A DNA stretch of 64,000 nucleotides from Bryobacteraceae bacterium (lineage in GTDB: Bacteria > Acidobacteriota > Terriglobia > Bryobacterales > Bryobacteraceae), in contig JAHDVK010000014.1 of assembly GCA_023384675.1 (NCBI GenBank), forward strand, positions 1 to 64,000, given 5' to 3'. The notes under the pieces are model-generated. The model was not told the origin of the DNA. It searched no databases and saw only the letters and a program-made list of their open reading frames with translations. The position numbers were made by a program, and so were the translations under genes. Positions 1-8,922 of this stretch are shown piece after piece (the stretch's first letter is position 1; every line of letters begins with the position of its first letter).

Positions 1-48
1 ATTGATGCCAGGAAAGTTCTCGGCTAGCTGCGAGGCGATAGCCGGACA

Positions 49-801
49 CTAGTGATATGTCGAATAGAGCCAGTTTGAGGCGACCTGCAATTTTGGATGG
101 GATTTGTGCAGCTCATCCACGTAATGCTGCACGTATTCGCGAAATCGCGCGCGGTGGAACTCCAGCCACTCCTGCCAGCCTTCGTCCTCCGGCCCGCGCG
201 GAGCCTGATCCCGGCTCCAGGCCTTCAGGGCCGCGGGCGAATAATCCGGCCGAACGGACCAGCATTCGCCGTCCACCCACACGCCATCCAGGTCATACTT
301 GCTTGCCGCCTCGCGCAATTGGGGAATCATGAGCTCATCCACGTAGGGGCCGAATGTCGAAGTGTTCCGGCCGTCTGGCTTCCCGTCGCGATCGAGCTGT
401 GCCCACTCGGGTTTGCGCTTCACGGCCTCGCTGTCCCACACTCCGGAAAAGTGGATGTACAACGCCACGCCACGCCGTGCCGTCACGTCGCGCCAGATCC
501 GTAGCGAATCCTTCACGATCCCGGGCGAGGACGGGCCCACTGCGGAGGGCCAGCCCAGCCAGCCCGCGTGTCCCTTGGCGTCGTATTGGACATAGTCGGG
601 CCGCGCCGCATCGAGGAGCCGTTCGATCATCGCCTCGGTCACATCGCGTCCGAGGGCGGTGTCGTGCTCCTGGGGGTGCAGGTCGAAGTGGAGGCCGAAG
701 AAGCTGTCGCGGCGCGGCTTGCGCGGCGAGGCCGCCTGGCCGAATAGCGGCAATGCGGAAAGCGAAAAAAATCCACGCCGGGAGAGTGCAGAGTCTCGCA
801 T
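49..801 (-). CDS. Secreted glycoside-hydrolase-like protein, apparently truncated
   Basis: The 250-residue product starts with a Tat-like signal (MRDSALSRRGFFSLSALPLF). A TIM-barrel-like catalytic region follows, with the segment DLDGVWVDGECW near residue 173, as in alpha-L-fucosidase-like hydrolases that degrade polysaccharides outside the cytoplasm. Related proteins are, from memory, usually well over 400 residues. Here the frame closes at a TAG (positions 49-51) just after ASNWLYSTYH, and the 48 bases beyond it do not clearly resume the protein in any frame. It may be a naturally short protein, a nonsense or frameshift pseudogene, or the edge of a rearrangement. The start is well supported by the signal peptide; the exact family is uncertain. 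Confidence 0.5.
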   Translation of the reverse strand: MRDSALSRRGFFSLSALPLFGQAASPRKPRRDSFFGLHFDLHPQEHDTALGRDVTEAMIERLLDAARPDYVQYDAKGHAGWLGWPSAVGPSSPGIVKDSLRIWRDVTARRGVALYIHFSGVWDSEAVKRKPEWAQLDRDGKPDGRNTSTFGPYVDELMIPQLREAASKYDLDGVWVDGECWSVRPDYSPAALKAWSRDQAPRGPEDEGWQEWLEFHRARFREYVQHYVDELHKSHPKLQVASNWLYSTYH

Positions 802-824
802 ACCATCTACAATATAGAGTTCCC

Positions 825-1241
825 ATGGCGTTTCAACTCACAACCCGGGAAGTGGACGGCGTACTGATTCTGGAGCCTGCCGGAAAGCTCGTAGCTGGTG
901 AGAATCTGGAGGAGTTCCGCGAGGCCATTGACTCGGCTTTCAACGCGGGCCGCCAGCTTCTGGTGGTGGATATGACAGGCGTCAGCTACATGGATTCGAG
1001 CGCCCTTGGCTGTCTGGTGGTGACGCACACGCGCGTCCAGAAAGCGGGGGGGGCGATGGCCCTGTTCGGTCTTTCGCTGCGCAACCTCGAGTTGATGCTC
1101 CTCACCAAGCTCAGCACGGTTTTCCGGCTTCACGAGTCCGAAATCGACGCCGTGAACAGCGTGATTCCCGGCCGCGAGGCGCCCCGGTTCGACATTCTCG
1201 AGTTCGTGCAACGGCAGCGAGCGGAGAGGTCTCCGGGATGA
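825..1241 (+). CDS. STAS-domain anti-sigma-factor-antagonist-like protein
   Basis: A 138-residue single STAS domain. The central motif VDMTGVSYMDSSALGCLVV carries the conserved Ser after Asp that is phosphorylated in SpoIIAA-type antagonists. Such proteins bind anti-sigma kinases or act in partner-switching cascades; no kinase or phosphatase partner is nearby. The reading frame stays open far upstream, but that part is antisense to the preceding gene and low-complexity, so the ATG at 825 is chosen. It overlaps the next gene by ATGA, so the two are probably co-transcribed. Confidence 0.85.
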   Translation: MAFQLTTREVDGVLILEPAGKLVAGENLEEFREAIDSAFNAGRQLLVVDMTGVSYMDSSALGCLVVTHTRVQKAGGAMALFGLSLRNLELMLLTKLSTVFRLHESEIDAVNSVIPGREAPRFDILEFVQRQRAERSPG

Positions 1242-2515
1242 GGCTGCTAGTCGTGGGCGGAGTCGCCGCCGGCCTCAGCGCGGCTTCCCGCGCCCGGCGC
1301 CTTGATCCGCACGCCGAGATCACGGTCCTCGAAAAAGGCCAGCGCATCAGCTACGGCGCCTGCGGACTGCCTTATCTCATCGAAGGGCAGGTGCGGGACA
1401 TTGGCGAACTCACCGTATATACGCCCGAGTTCTTCGAGAAAGAGCGTGACATCCGCGTCCGCACAGGCGCCGAAGTCACCGCCCTTCACCCCGCCCGCCG
1501 CGAGGCCGTGCTCAGCAGCGGCGAACGCCTCGGCTATGACGCGCTGGTCTGGGCGGCCGGCGCCCGGCCCCGTGAACGCTTCGACGATCCTCGCCTGTTC
1601 AGCCTGCACACCGACGTGGATGCCCGCCGCCTGCAGGAGGCGCTGGCGGGAGGCAAGCCCAAGTCCGCGGCAGTTGTAGGCGGCGGATACATTGGTCTCG
1701 AGATGGCCGGAGCCTTGCGCGCGCGCGGCCTCGAGGTCGAACTCTACGACCGTGGCCCGCACCTGCTTCACTGGAACGAAACGTGGCTCACCGAGGCGCT
1801 CACCGCGCGCCTGGAAGAATACCGCGTCCGCGTCCATCTCAACAGTCCAGTTGTGAGCCCGGCGTCCCTGCCGCACGATGTCGTGCTCACCGCCGTCGGC
1901 CTCTCGCCCAACGCCGAAATCCCCGCCGCGGCGGGCGCGGAAACCGGGCGGTCCGGCGCGCTGCTCGTCAACGAATTCTGCGAAACCTCGCTGGCCGGCG
2001 TCTACGCCGCGGGCGATTGCTGCGAAACTATGCACGCCGTTACGCGGGCGCCCGCATGGGTCCCGCTTGGTACTACCGCGAACAAGATGGGGCGCGTTGC
2101 CGGAGCCAACGCCGCAGGCGGCCGGGAGCGATTCCCCGGCATCGCGGGGACGGCGGTTGTTCGCATTGCCGGCCTGGGCATCGCTACCACCGGCCTGTCC
2201 GCTTCGCTCGCGACCGGAGCCGGTTTCGACGCCGTCGCCGCCCGCATCACCAAACGGGAGAAGCCCCCGTACTTCCGCGGCCGCCGCGCGACAGTCGAAC
2301 TCGTCGCCGACCGCCGCACTGCCCGCCTGCTCGGCGGCTGCGTGACGGGCGACATCGACCCCACCGGACGCATCAACGTCATCGCCACCGCGCTGCAGGC
2401 GCAACTCACCGCGCACCAGTTCGCGCAACTCGATCTCGCCTACGCCCCGCCTTACGCGACTGTCATGGACCCCTTGCTCGTCGCCGCGCAGCAATTGATC
2501 AAGTTGCTAGACTAA
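1238..2515 (+). CDS. CoA-disulfide-reductase-like FAD/NAD(P)-dependent oxidoreductase
   Basis: A 425-residue two-dinucleotide-domain flavoprotein. The N-terminal FAD motif is VVGGVAAGLSAASRAR and the second Rossmann motif VVGGGYIGLEMAGALRARG lies near residue 146. The motif SYGACGLPY places Cys42 at the position of the redox cysteine of CoA-disulfide reductases and NADH oxidases/peroxidases (Cys43 in the Staphylococcus enzyme). C-terminal segments AGDCCE and LGTTANKMGR fit the family. It likely reduces a small disulfide, persulfide or peroxide in the cytoplasm with NAD(P)H. It lies between a STAS protein and a thioredoxin-like protein in one plus-strand run. Confidence 0.85.
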   Translation: MRLLVVGGVAAGLSAASRARRLDPHAEITVLEKGQRISYGACGLPYLIEGQVRDIGELTVYTPEFFEKERDIRVRTGAEVTALHPARREAVLSSGERLGYDALVWAAGARPRERFDDPRLFSLHTDVDARRLQEALAGGKPKSAAVVGGGYIGLEMAGALRARGLEVELYDRGPHLLHWNETWLTEALTARLEEYRVRVHLNSPVVSPASLPHDVVLTAVGLSPNAEIPAAAGAETGRSGALLVNEFCETSLAGVYAAGDCCETMHAVTRAPAWVPLGTTANKMGRVAGANAAGGRERFPGIAGTAVVRIAGLGIATTGLSASLATGAGFDAVAARITKREKPPYFRGRRATVELVADRRTARLLGGCVTGDIDPTGRINVIATALQAQLTAHQFAQLDLAYAPPYATVMDPLLVAAQQLIKLLD

Positions 2516-2520
2516 AGCCT

Positions 2521-3006
2521 ATGGGGAGGGAATTCCAACGCACGCTCCAGACCGGAGACCGCGCGCCCGCCAAGCCGCTGCAGGCTCTTGACGGTACGGC
2601 CGCGTCCACGGATGAACTCTGGCGTGAGGCGCCCGCGTTGCTTGCTTTTTACAAAGCAAGCTGCCCCACCTGCCAGCTCGCACTGCCGTTCCTGGAGCGG
2701 CTCCGTGCCGGCGGGGTGCGCGTGTTCTGCATTGCCCAGGACAACGCCGCCACCGCCCGCTCCTTCAACGCCGAATTCGGCATGCCCGACATGCCTACCT
2801 TCATTGACCCGGCAGCGGATGGCTATCCCGCCAGTGACGCCTTCGGCCTCACGCATGTCCCGTCCCTTTTTCTCATCGAAACCGACGGCCGGATTTCGTG
2901 GGATTCCATCGGCTTCTATCGCATCGATTTGGAACAGCTCAGCGGCCGCGTAAACGTCCCGATCTTTCACGACGGCGACATCGTACCCGCCGCGAAGGCG
3001 GGTTGA
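2521..3006 (+). CDS. Thioredoxin-like redoxin (CPTC motif)
   Basis: A 161-residue thioredoxin-fold protein. The segment LLAFYKASCPTCQLALPFLE has a CxxC pair at C48/C51, and the cis-proline region THVPSLFLIE comes later. There is no obvious signal peptide, so it is probably a cytoplasmic thiol oxidoreductase or AhpC/TSA-like redoxin. The ATG at 2521 is six bases after the flavoprotein stop; the frame is open much further upstream but only as antisense-type arginine-rich sequence. Its position suggests it works with the disulfide-reductase-like gene in front. Confidence 0.8.
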   Translation: MGREFQRTLQTGDRAPAKPLQALDGTAASTDELWREAPALLAFYKASCPTCQLALPFLERLRAGGVRVFCIAQDNAATARSFNAEFGMPDMPTFIDPAADGYPASDAFGLTHVPSLFLIETDGRISWDSIGFYRIDLEQLSGRVNVPIFHDGDIVPAAKAG

Positions 3007-3022
3007 GGGTCCAGGAACTGAA

Positions 3023-3039
3023 GGCTCCCGGGGGGAGCC
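3023..3039 (+). other. Hairpin between the redoxin gene and nuoI
   Basis: GGCTCCC and GGGAGCC form a perfect 7-bp stem around a GGG loop, 17 bases after the redoxin stop. No T-run follows, so it is a weak terminator or an mRNA-processing hairpin rather than a classic intrinsic terminator. Confidence 0.35.
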
Positions 3040-3090
3040 GGTCACTCGAAAGAATCACCCAGCCGCGCACTTCATCTAAAGAGAAAAACC

Positions 3091-3597
3091 ATGGCCAAGA
3101 TCAACGAAATCCTCTCCGGCGCCGCCGCCATCGCCAAGGGCATGGGCATCACCATCAAGGAGATGATGAACCCGGTTCTCACCGAGGATTACCCCGATGG
3201 ACCGCCCCATTTCCAGGAGCGCTACCGCGGCCTGCATGAACTCCAGCGCGACGAAAATGGTCTCGAGAAGTGCGTAGCCTGCTTCCTCTGCTCCGCCGCC
3301 TGCCCGGTGAACTGCATCTACATCGAGGCCGCCGACAACACCGAACAGGAGCGCATCAGCGGGGGCGAGCGCTACGCCAGCGTCTATAACATCGACTATA
3401 GCCGCTGCATTTTCTGCGGCTATTGCGTGGAGGCGTGTCCCACCGACGCCATCACCCACGGCCATGGCTTTGAACTGGCCAGTTACAACACCTCAACGCT
3501 GATCTATCGTAAGGAACAACTGCTCGTGCAACTGCCCTCGGGCGCCACCGGCAGGATCAAGGCCGAAACGCCCGTCCCCGTTGCGGAAGGCCACTAA
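3091..3597 (+). CDS. nuoI: NADH-quinone oxidoreductase subunit I
   Basis: A 168-residue 8Fe ferredoxin-type subunit of complex I. The first cluster motif uses C61, C64, C67 and C71 (CVACFLCSAACPVNC); the second uses C106, C109, C112 and C116 (CIFCGYCVEACP). In complex I it carries clusters N6a/N6b on the peripheral arm next to the membrane. Unusually it stands alone, with no other nuo gene in the window. Upstream are redox genes; the next gene converges from the other strand with a gap of two bases. Confidence 0.9.
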   Translation: MAKINEILSGAAAIAKGMGITIKEMMNPVLTEDYPDGPPHFQERYRGLHELQRDENGLEKCVACFLCSAACPVNCIYIEAADNTEQERISGGERYASVYNIDYSRCIFCGYCVEACPTDAITHGHGFELASYNTSTLIYRKEQLLVQLPSGATGRIKAETPVPVAEGH

Positions 3598-3599
3598 AT

Positions 3600-4685
3600 C
3601 TACCGATAAAGCGGCGCCAGAGAGACCAGCGCCAGCCCCACGACGAACAGAATCAGCATCGCGGCGACCCTCATCCGCACTTTGGGCGATGCGCCTTCGA
3701 ACTCCTTCCACACCAGCAGGCCCCACAGCGTGCTCACCAGCGTGGCGCCCTGCCCTAGGGCGTAGCTGACCCCCGGTCCGATGTTGACCGAAGCCGGCGC
3801 GCTCGCCGCTACGAAGTTCGACACCGCCCCGATCGCCCAAATCACGCCGCCTGCGATGCCAAGCAGGTGCTGACTCAACGTCCCCTTGAAGTACGCGCGG
3901 AACGGCACCGCGTCGCCTTCCACCGGCAGGTTCATAAAGAAAACGTTGTACACCGGCGTGGTCACCAGCACGCCCAGACCGAACATGAACGCCGCCGCGT
4001 AAGGCCCCAATCCGATCTCTCCCAATTTCGACATCTCGACCAGGGGATAGAACAGCCCCATCAGCGTGCCTGCCGCCAGGCTCAGCAGAATTCCCTTCAG
4101 TGCCGAAGGCCGTCTCGCTCCCGGCGGGGCGCCAGGACGCCGCACGACGGGCGTTTCCGGGGCGGCCAACCGAGCCTTGTTCGCCGTGTGCAGCGAGTGC
4201 GCCATCGCGCTGGCGATCATGGCCAGCAGCACCAGGAACACACCGCCAAACAGAAAGCCCGGATGGCCCGCCGGCTTGATCAGCGTGTTCAACACCACCC
4301 CGACGATGAGCGCCAGTCCAATACCGACCGGAAACGCCACCGACAGCCCCGCCACCGCGATGGCTGCCACGAGCAACAGGTTCGCGAGGTTGAATACCGC
4401 CCCGCCCGCCATCGCGTAAGCCATCTGCGTCTTCGACGCCACCATCATGTTGTCCAGGAACGAAAAGGCGACGATGTCCGACGCCATTGCGCCTTCGCTC
4501 TCCCACGACCCGAAGGTGAACGCCGCCACCGTCACCGCGATCATCAGCCCAAACGTGTAGTCAAAGTAATACAACTCGAACCGCCACTTGCCCGCCAGCT
4601 TCAGCGTGTTGGCCCACGAACCCCAGCACAGCATCGTGAGGATCGCCAGCATCAACGCCGTGGCGTAAGTCGCAGGAAGCATCAT
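3600..4685 (-). CDS. GRP/RhaT-type sugar permease, multi-pass membrane protein
   Basis: A 361-residue protein with about ten hydrophobic segments in the pattern of the drug/metabolite transporter superfamily. It begins LPATYATALMLAILTMLCWG, typical of glucose/ribose-type GRP permeases and ureide-permease relatives, and has a soluble loop near residues 160-190 (NKARLAAPETPVVRRPG). It likely imports a sugar or similar small polar metabolite by a secondary mechanism; the substrate cannot be read from the sequence. It is divergent from the TPR gene starting at 4797, with about 110 bases between the starts. Confidence 0.75.
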   Translation of the reverse strand: MMLPATYATALMLAILTMLCWGSWANTLKLAGKWRFELYYFDYTFGLMIAVTVAAFTFGSWESEGAMASDIVAFSFLDNMMVASKTQMAYAMAGGAVFNLANLLLVAAIAVAGLSVAFPVGIGLALIVGVVLNTLIKPAGHPGFLFGGVFLVLLAMIASAMAHSLHTANKARLAAPETPVVRRPGAPPGARRPSALKGILLSLAAGTLMGLFYPLVEMSKLGEIGLGPYAAAFMFGLGVLVTTPVYNVFFMNLPVEGDAVPFRAYFKGTLSQHLLGIAGGVIWAIGAVSNFVAASAPASVNIGPGVSYALGQGATLVSTLWGLLVWKEFEGASPKVRMRVAAMLILFVVGLALVSLAPLYR

Positions 4686-4796
4686 AGGGTTGTCTTCGCG
4701 GCCTCCGGTCTCGGGCGGTCGCGATCTTGTCTCGACGAGGGCCGCCCAGACTCTGTACTATATAACAGCGATACCCCTGAATCAGGAGACACCGTC

Positions 4797-5927
4797 ATGC
4801 GTTTCCCCATTCTGATCGGCGCCTTGGCACTCTGCGCCAGTATTGGTCTTGCCCAACGGCCTTCATTCACCCTCGACACCGAGACACCCGAGGGCCAATT
4901 ACTGCAGGCCGCTGCTTCCGAAGAAGACGAAACCAAGAAACTCGCTCTCTACGAGAACTACCTCCGGCAGTATCCGGACCACGAGTACGCCTGGTGGGCT
5001 TGGGCGCAGGCGCAGAGCCTCTATCTCAAAGCCGCGAACTATGACAAAGTGATCGAGGCCGCGCAGGCTGTCCTCGCAAAAGACCCCTTGAATTCGCCCG
5101 TTGCCTACAACGCCCTGCAGGCGGCCGAGAAGAAAAATGACCCCGAGGCCATTCTCGCCTGGAGCGCCCGTACCGTGGAATCCGCCCGGAAAATGCTGGA
5201 GACCAAGAAACCCGAGGACGAGGATGAAGCCGCCGACTGGGAGCGTGAAGCCGATTACGCGCGCCAGGTGATCATCCGCTGCGAGTACTCGCTCTACGCG
5301 GCGGCCTCGGCAGCCACCGATGCCGCCGCGATTGCCCGGTTCGCCGGTGCTCTCGAGGAACGCCATCCCGAAAGCCAGTACGTACCGCAGGTCGCCACGC
5401 GCCACTTCGCCGCCCTCCAGCAACTCAAGGAGACTGAAAAGGCTGTTGCCCTCGCAGAGCGCGCTTTGGAAAAGGACAAATCCAATCCCGAAATGATGCT
5501 CGTCGTCGCCGACCACTACATGCAGGGCCGGAAGGACCTCGACAAGGCGCTCGCCACCGCGGAACTCCTCGTTGAGACCGTCGAACCGATGGCCACTCCC
5601 GAAGGCATGGCCGCCGATGCCTGGGAGGGCCGCAAGAAGACTCTCATCGGACTCGGCCACTGGATGCAGGGCATGGTCCTCAGCGAGCAGAAGAAATGGG
5701 CCCCCTCGGACCAGGCCTTCCGCAAAGCGCTGCCCTTCATCGCCGGTAACAACGACCTGCTGGGCCCGGCATACTTCTTCCTCGGCATCGCCAACTACAA
5801 TATGAGCAAATCAAACAGGAAACTTCGTCAGGAAGCGATCCGATTCAACGAATTGTGCTCAAAAATCAATGGGCCCTACCGCAATCAGGCGGTGAAGAAT
5901 CTCAACGCGATGTACGCCGGCCAATGA
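4797..5927 (+). CDS. Secreted tetratricopeptide-repeat protein
   Basis: A 376-residue protein with a signal peptide (MRFPILIGALALCASIGLAQ) followed by helical repeats of TPR type, for example ALYENYLRQYPDHEYAWWAW and ALEKDKSNPEMMLVVADHYM. TPR proteins of this kind serve as periplasmic scaffolds; no enzymatic motif is visible. The ATG at 4797 is preceded by a CAGGAG ribosome-binding site and is the only start that gives a signal peptide. Its stop overlaps the start of the acetate-kinase-like gene as ATGA, so translation of the two is probably coupled. Confidence 0.8.
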   Translation: MRFPILIGALALCASIGLAQRPSFTLDTETPEGQLLQAAASEEDETKKLALYENYLRQYPDHEYAWWAWAQAQSLYLKAANYDKVIEAAQAVLAKDPLNSPVAYNALQAAEKKNDPEAILAWSARTVESARKMLETKKPEDEDEAADWEREADYARQVIIRCEYSLYAAASAATDAAAIARFAGALEERHPESQYVPQVATRHFAALQQLKETEKAVALAERALEKDKSNPEMMLVVADHYMQGRKDLDKALATAELLVETVEPMATPEGMAADAWEGRKKTLIGLGHWMQGMVLSEQKKWAPSDQAFRKALPFIAGNNDLLGPAYFFLGIANYNMSKSNRKLRQEAIRFNELCSKINGPYRNQAVKNLNAMYAGQ

Positions 5928-7003
5928 ATATTCTCGTCCCAAATCTCGGCTCCACTTCACTGAAATATCAGATCATCGAGTTCCCCTCCGAGGCCGTGCT
6001 CTCCCGGGGCCGATTCGAGCGCGTCACCGATTACCGCTCCGCCATCGGAGAAATCGCCGCCGGCTCGACGCCCATTGACGCCGTTGCCTTTAAGGCGGTG
6101 CTGGCCGGCCCGCGCTATCGCGGCACCTTTGTGATTGACGAGGGCGTCACCGCCGCGCTCGAGCAATTCCTGCCCGCGGCGCCCGTCCACAACCGCATCT
6201 ATCTCGACGCCATCGCCGCCTTCCGGGACTCCATGCCCGGCGTTCCGCTGGTGGCTGCCTTTGAGACCGAATTCCACCGCACCATCCCGGAATATGCCCG
6301 GGTCTACGGCGTCCCGGCCGAATGGCGCGCCCGGGACGGCGTGGAAAGAAACGGATTCCACGGCGCCTCGCACGAGTTCATCTCCTGGCGCGTTCCCGAA
6401 TTCCTCGGCTCATCGCGCGATTCTTTGCGGGTGATCTCCTGCCATTTGGGAGGGTCTTCTTCGATCTGCGCCATTCAGGGAGGCCGCTCCGTGGATACTT
6501 CCATGGGCTTTTCGCCTCAATCCGGCCTCGAAAACGCCACGCGCCACGGCGAACTCGACGCCTTCGCCGTCCTCTACATCATGGACCGGCACGGTTGGAC
6601 GACGGAGCAGGTCCGCCAGGATCTCTCCCGCGTGAGCGGCCTCGCCGGATTGAGCGGCGTGCCCGGCGGCGACGCCCGCGACATTGCCGCCGCCGGCACT
6701 CCCGCCGCGGCGCTCGCCCTCGAAGTCCTCGCCTATCAGGTGCGCAAGGCGTTCGGCGCCTACGCGGCAATCCTCGGCGGGATCGACGCCATCGCCTTCA
6801 CCGGCGGGATCGGCGAAAACTCCGCCGCCATCCGCTCCGCTTGCTGCCGTGGCCTTGAATGGCTCGGCATCGTCCTCGACCAGGAAGCCAACGAGAACGG
6901 GACCGGCGACCGGCTGCTTTCCTCAGGGCCGGTGCGCGTTCTGGCCCTCGCCACGAACGAGGAACTCATTGTCGGCCGCCGCGCGTACCGCGTTCTCGGT
7001 TAG
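5924..7003 (+). CDS. Acetate/propionate-kinase-family protein with altered catalytic residues
   Basis: A 359-residue ASKHA-fold protein, shorter than the roughly 400 residues usual for acetate kinase. Recognisable family motifs are the phosphate loop VPNLGSTSLKY, GFHGASHEF, RSVDTSMGF, GDARDI, FTGGIGENS and TNEEL at the end. Compared with the well-studied Methanosarcina enzyme, the catalytic Arg of HRVVHGG aligns with Lys57 (VAFKAVLAG). The essential Asp of FDTAFH is Glu114 (FETEFH), and the Asn of HLGNG is Gly177 (HLGGS). The later Arg of GTRSGD is kept as Arg207. It may phosphorylate another carboxylate or act poorly on acetate. Family assignment is firm; substrate is open. Confidence 0.75.
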   Translation: MNILVPNLGSTSLKYQIIEFPSEAVLSRGRFERVTDYRSAIGEIAAGSTPIDAVAFKAVLAGPRYRGTFVIDEGVTAALEQFLPAAPVHNRIYLDAIAAFRDSMPGVPLVAAFETEFHRTIPEYARVYGVPAEWRARDGVERNGFHGASHEFISWRVPEFLGSSRDSLRVISCHLGGSSSICAIQGGRSVDTSMGFSPQSGLENATRHGELDAFAVLYIMDRHGWTTEQVRQDLSRVSGLAGLSGVPGGDARDIAAAGTPAAALALEVLAYQVRKAFGAYAAILGGIDAIAFTGGIGENSAAIRSACCRGLEWLGIVLDQEANENGTGDRLLSSGPVRVLALATNEELIVGRRAYRVLG

Positions 7004-8922
7004 TCCTTGACGGCGATCGTGACCCCGGCCTGGCTCGCCTCGCCCATCACCCGCACGAGGACCGGAGCCGCGCCGCCCGCCCGCACTCCCTCCGGGACCC
7101 GCGCCACCACGCGAAGCACGCCCGCCACCAATCCCGGCGCCGGCGCCGCCTGCACGACTTCCGCCTGCAATCCCGCAATTTCGGCTTCCACCGGCCCCGG
7201 ATGTTCCCCATGCCCGGTCAACGCGCCATCGGCGCCCGCGGGACCGCCAGCATTCACGTACAGCGCAATCGTCCCGCCGGCCGCGATCGGATTCGCCACC
7301 GAGTTCACACTCCCGTCTCCGATGTGGACCGCCAGCGCCTGGCCCGTGCCGCTCCCGTTCAGCGTGAACACGCCTGGCGCCGCCTGGGCCACGTCCACTT
7401 CCACCGGGGCGGACATCCGCCCCCCGCGCTGCACCTGCAAAGATGCCCGGCTCCTTCCGGCAAGCGCGTACGGCACAGCCACTGCCACGTAGCCCGCCTC
7501 GGCCTCGATCACCGGCGCCGCAACCCCGTCGAAATACGCCCTCGTCCCGCCTGCCTCCGTCCCCAACAGTCCGTCAACCACCTCGCCGTGCGCCGCCTCC
7601 GCTGGACCAAGTTCCCGGCCCGTGATCGTGACGAGTAGACCCGGCGCCACCCGGCCCACAGCCCCGCTCGCCAGGTTCGCCACCGCGCCCCGGCTCTCGA
7701 ACCGGACCAGCCTCCGCAGCAAATCACGATTCAGCCCCTGATTCCAGCGGACGTAATACAGGTGCGGCGTCTGTCCCGTGTTCTCGAAATTCGGCGAGTC
7801 GTCCGCGTGATCGATCAGCGACGGATAGATCAGCGACCCGTCCGGCTGGCCCGGCTCGGCGCACGGGGGATGCGGCAATTTGCCCGGCAGCAGCAATTGC
7901 GGAGCGGCCCAGTTCAGCATGTCCACGGACGTGGAGAAGTACGTGCCGCACACCGTCTGCCGGTTCACCATGCGCACTCCCGATCCCACCAGCAGCCAGC
8001 GCCCCAGATACGCGTTATAGGTCAGGCTTCCATGCAGATCCCCAATCGTGCGTTGGTCGACAAACGCGCACGGCGGCAGCCCCGTCGGCGAGGGCGCGCC
8101 ATCCCGCGCATACGGACTCCACATCGTCAATCCGAACGAGCGCCCATCCCACGCCCTCCAGCTTGAAGGGTCGCTCAGCTCCGCGGTTCGCATCAGGCAG
8201 ACGCCGCGCTCGGCCGGCCGCTCCGGGTTCGGGATCGAGAAGAACAGCGAATAGTAGTAGCCGTCGCCCCCCGGCACGATATTGCTGGGGGTGAAATAGC
8301 CGTGCGGCGAGGGCTGCGATCCCGGCCGCGTCACGCCCCTGTTCGGGTCCCAGGGCGCGGGCAGCGCCGCCACCACGCGTTCCGGCGCGGCGGGTGCGCG
8401 GAACGTCTTGCCGTCGTCCGCCGAGACGGTGTAGGTAATCGCGTTGTACCAGCAAAGATTGCTCGGATCGGTCACGCCCGGCTTGCAGTTGGGCGCCACC
8501 GGGTCGTGGTACTCGTTGTGCACCAGCCCATGCACTAATCCGCCTTCGCGGTAGATCGCCAGCAGCCACTCCTGATTCGCGAACGAATGCGCGCTGGGCT
8601 GATCCCCCGACACCAGCACCGGCTCGCAATCGCGGCGCAGGTCATGAAATCCGCTGCCCTTCATCGCATAGCTGACCGGCGCGTTGCCCGAATACAGCAC
8701 CAGGGTCCCGTCCCGCTGCCGCATCGCCCGCGCCTGCACGTCCGGAAGGTCCCAGCCGCCCGAGGCTCGGCACGAATCCCGCCGCCACAGCATTACGTCT
8801 TCGGCTTCGCCGGGGGTGGCGCTCACTGCGATGTCAATCACCGGCCTGCCATCCGGCAACCGGTCCTGCGAAGAGGCGGCCGCCAGCACCGCAAAACCGC
8901 TCAATAGGAGAAACCGGTACAT
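7000..8922 (-). CDS. Secreted protein with Solibacter-type C-terminal domain
   Basis: A 640-residue exported protein (signal MYRFLLLSGFAVLAAASSQD). Residues about 20-400 look like a sialidase/beta-propeller-type region with GTLVLYSGN, DDGKTF and several Trp/Tyr-rich blades. Residues about 420-640 match my memory of the family called Solibacter uncharacterised C-terminal domain (TIGR03437), with GSGTGQALAVHIGDGSVN, NPIAAGGTIALYVNAGGP and a terminal APVLVRVMGEASQAGVTIAV. That domain is typical of large secreted proteins in Solibacteraceae. It converges with the acetate-kinase-like gene with a 4-base overlap. Confidence 0.7.
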   Translation of the reverse strand: MYRFLLLSGFAVLAAASSQDRLPDGRPVIDIAVSATPGEAEDVMLWRRDSCRASGGWDLPDVQARAMRQRDGTLVLYSGNAPVSYAMKGSGFHDLRRDCEPVLVSGDQPSAHSFANQEWLLAIYREGGLVHGLVHNEYHDPVAPNCKPGVTDPSNLCWYNAITYTVSADDGKTFRAPAAPERVVAALPAPWDPNRGVTRPGSQPSPHGYFTPSNIVPGGDGYYYSLFFSIPNPERPAERGVCLMRTAELSDPSSWRAWDGRSFGLTMWSPYARDGAPSPTGLPPCAFVDQRTIGDLHGSLTYNAYLGRWLLVGSGVRMVNRQTVCGTYFSTSVDMLNWAAPQLLLPGKLPHPPCAEPGQPDGSLIYPSLIDHADDSPNFENTGQTPHLYYVRWNQGLNRDLLRRLVRFESRGAVANLASGAVGRVAPGLLVTITGRELGPAEAAHGEVVDGLLGTEAGGTRAYFDGVAAPVIEAEAGYVAVAVPYALAGRSRASLQVQRGGRMSAPVEVDVAQAAPGVFTLNGSGTGQALAVHIGDGSVNSVANPIAAGGTIALYVNAGGPAGADGALTGHGEHPGPVEAEIAGLQAEVVQAAPAPGLVAGVLRVVARVPEGVRAGGAAPVLVRVMGEASQAGVTIAVKD

